From assembly GCF_002078505.1 (NCBI RefSeq), contig NZ_LUAV01000035.1, positions 186,001 to 250,000 of the forward strand: a DNA stretch of 64,000 bases, written 5' to 3'. Origin of the DNA: Ensifer aridi (GTDB taxonomy: Bacteria > Pseudomonadota > Alphaproteobacteria > Rhizobiales > Rhizobiaceae). Made by a program: the position numbers and the translations under genes. This document shows positions 62,800 to 64,000 of this stretch, one piece after another. Position 1 is the stretch's first letter. Each line of letters opens with the position of its first letter. The notes beneath the pieces were generated by a model. The model was not told the DNA's origin. It saw only the letters and a list, made by a program, of their open reading frames with translations, and searched no databases.

Positions 62800-63993
62800 A
62801 TGGAAGCGCCGCTCAAGGGTATCCGCGTCCTCGAACTCGCACGCATTCTCGCCGGTCCCTGGATCGGCCAGACGCTCGCCGATCTCGGCGCCGACATCAT
62901 CAAGGTCGAGAGCGCGGCCGGCGACGACACCCGCAGCTGGGGGCCGCCCTTCTTGGAAGGCGAGGGCGGCGAGAAGCTCGATGCCGCCTATTTTCACGCC
63001 TGCAATCGCGGCAAACGCTCGGTCGTTCTCGACTTCACGACGGCGGAGGGGCAAGAGGCCGTGCGGCGGCTTGCGGCGCAATCCGACGTGCTGCTCGAAA
63101 ACTTCAAGGTCGGCGGTCTCGCCAAATACGGGCTCGACTACGAGAGCCTGAAGAAGATCAATCCACGGCTGATCTATTGCTCGGTGACCGGCTTCGGCCA
63201 GAACGGGCCATATGCCCACCGCCCAGGCTACGATTACATCATCCAGGGCATGAGCGGCATCATGGACCTGACGGGTGAGCCGGATGGCGAGCCACAGAAG
63301 ATTGGCGTTGCCTTTGCCGATATCTTCACCGGGCTCTATGGCGTGATCGCCGTCCAGGCCGCGTTGGCGCAGCGGGAACGCACCGGTGCGGGACAGCAGA
63401 TCGACATGGCGCTCTTCGATTGCATGACCGGCGTCCTCGCCAACCAGGCGCTGAACTTTCTCGTCTCGGGCAAGGCGCCGCGCCGGCTCGGCAATGCCCA
63501 TCCGAATATCGCGCCCTACCAGGTGTTTCCGAGTTCCGATGGCCACCTGATTGTCGCCGTCGGCAATGACCGGCAGTTCGTCAAATTCTGTGACGTCCTC
63601 GGACGGCCCGACCTTTCCGCCGACGAGCGCTACCGGACAAATGCCGGCCGCGTTCAGTACCGCGACAAATTGACCCCGGAACTCGCCGCCGAAACGGCGA
63701 AGTTCGAGCGGAATGCGCTGCTCGCGAAACTCGAGGCGGCCGGCGTGCCGGCCGGGCCGATCAACACCGTCGCCGACGTCTTCGCCGACCCGCAGATCAT
63801 GCATCGGCAGATGCGGGTGAATACGCCCCATACCGGCGCAGCAAACGGCACGTCGCCCGGCGTGAGGACACCGATCCGATTCTCCGGAGCTTCTCTGGCG
63901 CTCGAACGCGGCGTTCCGCGGCTAGGCGAACACACCGCGGAAGTGCTGGCGGAAATCGGCATGACAGCTCCTGCGACCAAGGAGGAGAGGTAG
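62800..63993 (+). CDS. CaiB/BaiF (class III) CoA-transferase, probable succinyl-CoA:glutarate CoA-transferase
   Basis: A 397-residue family III CoA-transferase: PLKGIRVLELARILAGPW, GDDTRSWGPPF, NRGKRSVVLDF and MSGIMDLTGEPDGEPQK, where the Asp in MDLTGE is the catalytic residue that forms the acyl-CoA anhydride. Directly behind gcdH, it most likely activates glutarate to glutaryl-CoA. The gene is complete and ends seven bases before the window's right edge. Confidence 0.92.
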   Translation: MEAPLKGIRVLELARILAGPWIGQTLADLGADIIKVESAAGDDTRSWGPPFLEGEGGEKLDAAYFHACNRGKRSVVLDFTTAEGQEAVRRLAAQSDVLLENFKVGGLAKYGLDYESLKKINPRLIYCSVTGFGQNGPYAHRPGYDYIIQGMSGIMDLTGEPDGEPQKIGVAFADIFTGLYGVIAVQAALAQRERTGAGQQIDMALFDCMTGVLANQALNFLVSGKAPRRLGNAHPNIAPYQVFPSSDGHLIVAVGNDRQFVKFCDVLGRPDLSADERYRTNAGRVQYRDKLTPELAAETAKFERNALLAKLEAAGVPAGPINTVADVFADPQIMHRQMRVNTPHTGAANGTSPGVRTPIRFSGASLALERGVPRLGEHTAEVLAEIGMTAPATKEER

Positions 63994-64000
63994 GCGACCG

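Overview
The window reads as a GC-rich alphaproteobacterial replicon, most likely a Sinorhizobium/Ensifer megaplasmid or chromid of the pSymB type. This is inferred from the gene content (hutIHGU next to phnN, phnM, a 2H-phosphoesterase gene and a phnCDEE transporter of the phoCDET type, then TetR, demethylase, PBP1A and LysR-gcdH), from the many ABC uptake operons, and from rhizobial RIME-like palindromic repeats. No rRNA, tRNA, CRISPR array, insertion sequence or replication origin was seen.

Left part (1-23 kb). The minus strand carries the N-terminal half of a giant alpha-2-macroglobulin, cut by the window edge. Next comes a minus-strand operon with a polyamine-type ABC transporter (ATPase, Tat-exported binding protein, two permeases) that ends in a hydantoin-racemase-like gene. 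It faces a GntR/FCD regulator across a perfect palindrome. A plus-strand deoxyribose cluster follows (DeoR-type regulator, deoC, a two-domain ALDH16-like dehydrogenase, RbsD/FucU mutarotase), then OsmC, DUF2231, a DDAH-type amidinohydrolase and a small exported protein. A flavin disulfide oxidoreductase has a decayed DUF4126 gene in front of it. A complete yehZYXW-type osmoprotectant importer closes this part.

Middle (23-38 kb). After an odd stretch with one unrecognised small gene lies a sugar catabolic block: Gfo/Idh oxidoreductase, CUT1 ABC transporter, GNAT, two M81 (MlrC-like) proteins, an NTF2-like protein, RidA-like protein, RpiR/SIS regulator, SDR dehydrogenase and GH20 hexosaminidase. 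TGAAA/TTTCA palindromes lie in front of both the transporter operon and the RidA-RpiR operon, so one RpiR regulator may control both.

Right part (38-64 kb). hutI-H-G-U form a minus-strand histidine-degradation operon with a 12-bp palindrome at its promoter. An accessory-looking insert follows: a GSU2403-like nucleotidyltransferase behind two tandem 30-bp palindromes, a coupled 35-codon CxxC ORF, and an MFS efflux pump divergent from a small HTH regulator. Then comes the phosphate-starvation block phnC-D-E-E-(2H esterase)-phnM-phnN, with a probable Pho box. The window ends with a TetR regulator divergent from an N-methylproline-demethylase-like flavoenzyme, a PBP1A, a DAO-family oxidase, and a LysR gene divergent from gcdH plus a class III CoA-transferase (glutarate/glutaryl-CoA catabolism).

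The strongest candidate for something undescribed is the nucleotidyltransferase locus with its tandem palindromes (43.3-44.6 kb).
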